Source: an uncultured Shewanella sp. | GTDB lineage: Bacteria > Pseudomonadota > Gammaproteobacteria > Enterobacterales > Shewanellaceae | Assembly (NCBI RefSeq): GCF_947497935.1 | Contig: NZ_CANMIO010000015.1 | Span: 1 to 64,000 of the forward strand | DNA length: 64,000 bases | Direction of reading: 5' to 3' | Shown: positions 61,758 to 64,000 of the stretch, one piece after another | Layout: the number at the start of each line of letters is the position of its first letter | Position numbering within the stretch: the first letter of the stretch is position 1 | Position numbers and translations under genes: made by a program | Notes under the pieces: model-generated | Told to the model about the DNA's origin: nothing | What the model saw: the letters and a program-made list of their open reading frames with translations, nothing else | The model's database searches: none

Positions 61758-62947
61758 TGCTATGGATGGCGCAGCAGACCCTTTTGCTCTCGTTAGTGTG
61801 CGGTGGCTTACTCTTAAGTCACCGTTTATTACAGCAGCACCTTGGTGCTCACAAAACTTATCATCTGTGGCTTGCCATTCCCGCACTACTCATCAGTTCT
61901 GCGATAATGGCGCTGCTCCCCTCCCCCTTTAGCGCAGTGCAAGCTGAGCAACTGGCTCACTACAGTGTGATGGCCAGTAAGGCCATCGCATCGGTTAAAA
62001 GCACAGATTATGCCGAGATATTACTGTTTATATGGTTAATTGGCGTGGGCTCGATGTTCTGCTTACTGTTATTGCAAGCCATTGGGTTAAAGCGCATATT
62101 GCGTACTGCGAAACCTGTCGAGCATCAACAAGCTACGCTGCCGACATTTCAACACCCCAGTGTGCAGTCGCCCATGCTGGTAGGTATTCGCAATGCCAAG
62201 ATCTTACTTCCGGCTAATTTTAATCGCTTATCGGATGATGAGCAGCACTCGATAATCGCTCATGAGCAGTACCACCATCAGCGCCGAGATCTAATCAGCA
62301 ACTTACTGGCTTATCTAGTCCTAACCTTGTTTTGGTTCAACCCTCTTTGTTGGCTGGCTTACCGACGCTTTAGAGACGATCAAGAGTTGTCCTGTGATGC
62401 CCATGTCACCCGTGCATTAAGCAAGCAACAAAAGATTAGTTATAGCCAAGTGCTATTAGCTTACTCCCAGCAAGCTCATCACGGCTTGCTACACACTCAC
62501 TATGGAAATAAAAACATACTCAAGGAGCGTATAATGCAAATGAAAACCTCTCAGAAAGGACAAAGTGGCTTAGCCATTATCGGCCTCACTATCTGCCTCG
62601 GCCTAAGCGGCCTACTACTGAATCAACAAGTACAAGCTGGTGCTCACGAGCATAACGACATTCATCCCTTGACCCGTGTTGAACCTAAATATCCAATTCA
62701 GGCGGCCAAGGCTCACCAAAGCGGTTTTGTTCAGTTGAAGTTTGACATCAGTCCCAGCGGCGCTGTGAGTAATGTTAGCGTGATAGAGTCATCACCAGAG
62801 GCAATATTTGATAAGTCAGCGGTTACCGCACTTAAGCAATGGCGCTATAAAGAATCAGCGAAGGGACTCGAAGGGGCAAAAGTGCAGCTCGACTTTATGA
62901 TAGAGCCACCAGCAACCGATGTTGAGCGCATTAAAGTGACGCCTTAA
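61754..62947 (+). CDS. M56-family (BlaR1-like) membrane peptidase fused to a TonB C-terminal domain
   Basis: A 397-residue protein. TM helices at about 5-24, 40-57, 88-110 and 185-200 surround the zinc motif HEQYH at 170-174, with Glu211 in DDQELSCD as further ligand. Another TM follows near 272-292, then a periplasmic TonB C-terminal domain (about 305-390: VEPKYPIQAAKAHQSGFVQLKF, VTALKQWRYKE) instead of the penicillin-binding sensor of BlaR1. It probably senses an envelope signal and inactivates the repressor encoded just upstream; what the TonB domain contacts is unknown. Confidence 0.9.
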   Translation: MMLWMAQQTLLLSLVCGGLLLSHRLLQQHLGAHKTYHLWLAIPALLISSAIMALLPSPFSAVQAEQLAHYSVMASKAIASVKSTDYAEILLFIWLIGVGSMFCLLLLQAIGLKRILRTAKPVEHQQATLPTFQHPSVQSPMLVGIRNAKILLPANFNRLSDDEQHSIIAHEQYHHQRRDLISNLLAYLVLTLFWFNPLCWLAYRRFRDDQELSCDAHVTRALSKQQKISYSQVLLAYSQQAHHGLLHTHYGNKNILKERIMQMKTSQKGQSGLAIIGLTICLGLSGLLLNQQVQAGAHEHNDIHPLTRVEPKYPIQAAKAHQSGFVQLKFDISPSGAVSNVSVIESSPEAIFDKSAVTALKQWRYKESAKGLEGAKVQLDFMIEPPATDVERIKVTP

Positions 62948-62963
62948 GCTAGGGTAAAAATTG

Positions 62964-62999
62964 AAAGCTAACACTATGTGGTCATAGCGTTAGCTTTTA
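62964..62999. terminator. bidirectional terminator
   Basis: AAAGCTAACACTATG / CATAGCGTTAGCTTT (one mismatch), between convergent genes. Confidence 0.85.
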
Positions 63000-63026
63000 T
63001 CTTTGTAGATCGATTATTGATAAGAA

Positions 63027-63794
63027 CTATTTAGTCTTCATCGACATCTCATCGACTAAACGATAAACCGTATAAGTCGTCGACTTAAAGTTTTCAGACC
63101 AATCTTCAAGAAGCTCTTCAGCCTTGTCCTCGTTGGACATATGTTTGGCTAACGCCTGTGCAAAGGAGCTATCTGGTGGTGTCATTTCGGCATAATTTCT
63201 ATAGGGGATCACTAAGCTTAATCCCCCTTTACCGCCAATGCGTTGTCCCCAAACCCACGAGTATGGCCACTTCATCGCTATAGCACTGTCGCTAAGTATT
63301 TTCTTCATCGCTTCAACGTCTTTCCATTGCCCCATCTTGACGCGATAATCCGTCACAGCAAAGTAGCGATAGCCTTCCTCTTCTGGCCAATGACTATTGG
63401 CAAAATCGATCCGAGTATAGAAGTGCTCGTAACGCGCAACATACTGATCCACGTTGGCGTACCAATGCTCGAGTATCTTGTTATCAGACTGCCACTTTTG
63501 GTATGCATCGACATCGTTCCATTTGGTGCAGCAATATCGGACGATATAACGATCCATTCTTGTTCCTATTGTTGGACGATAGACTTTCCACTCTCTGGCG
63601 TCATTTTTTTCGGTGCGAAATTGAATGTGTTTTTTAAAGGCAGTCTCAAATTGAGCTTCTTGCCCAGGGTTAGGGATCATCACCCAAACATCAGCTAATG
63701 AGTCAGGCTTATCCTCCGCAGCTTGTACCGATAATGTCAGACTAAATAAGATAGCCAGACTCAGCACTAAGCCTTTTAAAATAGAGTTTTTCAT
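63027..63794 (-). CDS. exported protein with two dimeric alpha-beta barrel-like repeats
   Basis: A 255-residue secreted protein with signal peptide (about 1-25, ending VQAAE). Two halves look alike in layout: VWVMIPNPGQEAQFETAFKK with YIVRYCCTKWNDVDAYQKW, and FAVTDYRVKMGQWKDVEAMKK with SLVIPYRNYAEM. This is the ferredoxin-like (ABM/EthD-type) pattern, fused in one chain. Family and ligand unknown. Two adjacent Cys (YCC) at about 87-88. AAGGA before the ATG; own terminator. Confidence 0.7.
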   Translation of the reverse strand: MKNSILKGLVLSLAILFSLTLSVQAAEDKPDSLADVWVMIPNPGQEAQFETAFKKHIQFRTEKNDAREWKVYRPTIGTRMDRYIVRYCCTKWNDVDAYQKWQSDNKILEHWYANVDQYVARYEHFYTRIDFANSHWPEEEGYRYFAVTDYRVKMGQWKDVEAMKKILSDSAIAMKWPYSWVWGQRIGGKGGLSLVIPYRNYAEMTPPDSSFAQALAKHMSNEDKAEELLEDWSENFKSTTYTVYRLVDEMSMKTK

Positions 63795-64000
63795 TACATC
63801 TATCCTTTTCTATGAGTTATTTAACAATCCGATTTATAGCGAATCACAAAAACAAAGAGTAATAGGGAAGAAAATAAGATGCTGTAAATCGAAAGGCGTA
63901 ATAAAGCCTAGCAAGGATTGAGCGATTGTGCGGAATATTGAGGGCATGCAGTAAACACAAAAAAAGCGAATGCTCGGCATTCGCTTTTTCAACTTGATGC
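63795..64000. other. right edge with a terminator
   Basis: No gene seen. AAAAAGCGAATGC-TCG-GCATTCGCTTTTT (63961-63989) is a bidirectional terminator that probably ends a gene beyond the window. Confidence 0.6.

Noticed and set aside
63243..63698. 151-codon open frame on the plus strand
   Set aside because: It is antisense to the exported protein gene, which has a signal peptide and ribosome site; this frame has neither.

Overview
The window reads as a chromosomal segment of a marine gammaproteobacterium, most likely Shewanella or a close relative. The evidence is the gene order bamD / rluD-pgeF-clpB-rrn, two very large S8 proteases ending in a GlyGly-CTERM (rhombosortase) tag, a RelV-like alarmone synthetase, and short dispersed repeats of the kind common in that genus. 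No transposase, phage or CRISPR genes were seen.

Layout. 1-615: 5' end of a minus-strand 16S gene with its leader (boxA and two rrn-type promoters). 976-1898: two small exported proteins. 2168-7568: clpB with a sigma-32 promoter, pgeF, rluD, and divergent bamD. 7751-10208: a MITE-like repeat, an RND/MMPL exporter and a 17-bp tandem repeat. 10404-13721: tRNA-Phe, a chemoreceptor with an HBM-type sensor, and an ornithine cyclodeaminase/mu-crystallin family enzyme. 13957-16008: ECF sigma / membrane anti-sigma-like / DUF4097 beta-helix operon. 16140-28661: a duplicated cassette of divergent LysR plus giant secreted S8 protease. 28852-32623: rsuA, a Maa-like acetyltransferase and an M13 peptidase. 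33005-35885: RelV-like synthetase, SMI1/KNR4 protein, YdiL/Aca2-like HTH protein and GST, with repeats between. 36119-41676: PH-domain protein, divergent Nramp-like transporter, serine hydrolase, YehS and malic enzyme. 42143-49771: lipoprotein, PAP2 phosphatase, tandem TPR-GGDEF diguanylate cyclases, queG and dodecin. 50104-55942: AhpD-like protein/LysR, a TlpA/ScsD thioredoxin, and metE/metR with MetJ boxes between. 55990-60222: HDOD protein, two more MITE-like copies, SGNH esterase, and btuB under a cobalamin riboswitch. 60473-63794: exported proteins and a BlaI/M56-TonB regulatory pair.

Themes. Envelope and secretion functions dominate (BamD, PgeF, proteases, DUF4097, PAP2, M56-TonB, M13). 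Cobalamin links three loci: btuB uptake under a riboswitch, B12-dependent QueG, and the B12-independent methionine synthase MetE. Two second-messenger inputs are present, RelV-like for (p)ppGpp and two paralogous diguanylate cyclases for c-di-GMP. The most interesting items are the LysR-protease cassettes, whose last 82 coding nucleotides are identical although the adjoining sequence has diverged, the alarmone synthetase with a signal-peptide-like N-terminus, and the repeat families. All product calls rest on reading translations and motifs by eye; no database search was run.
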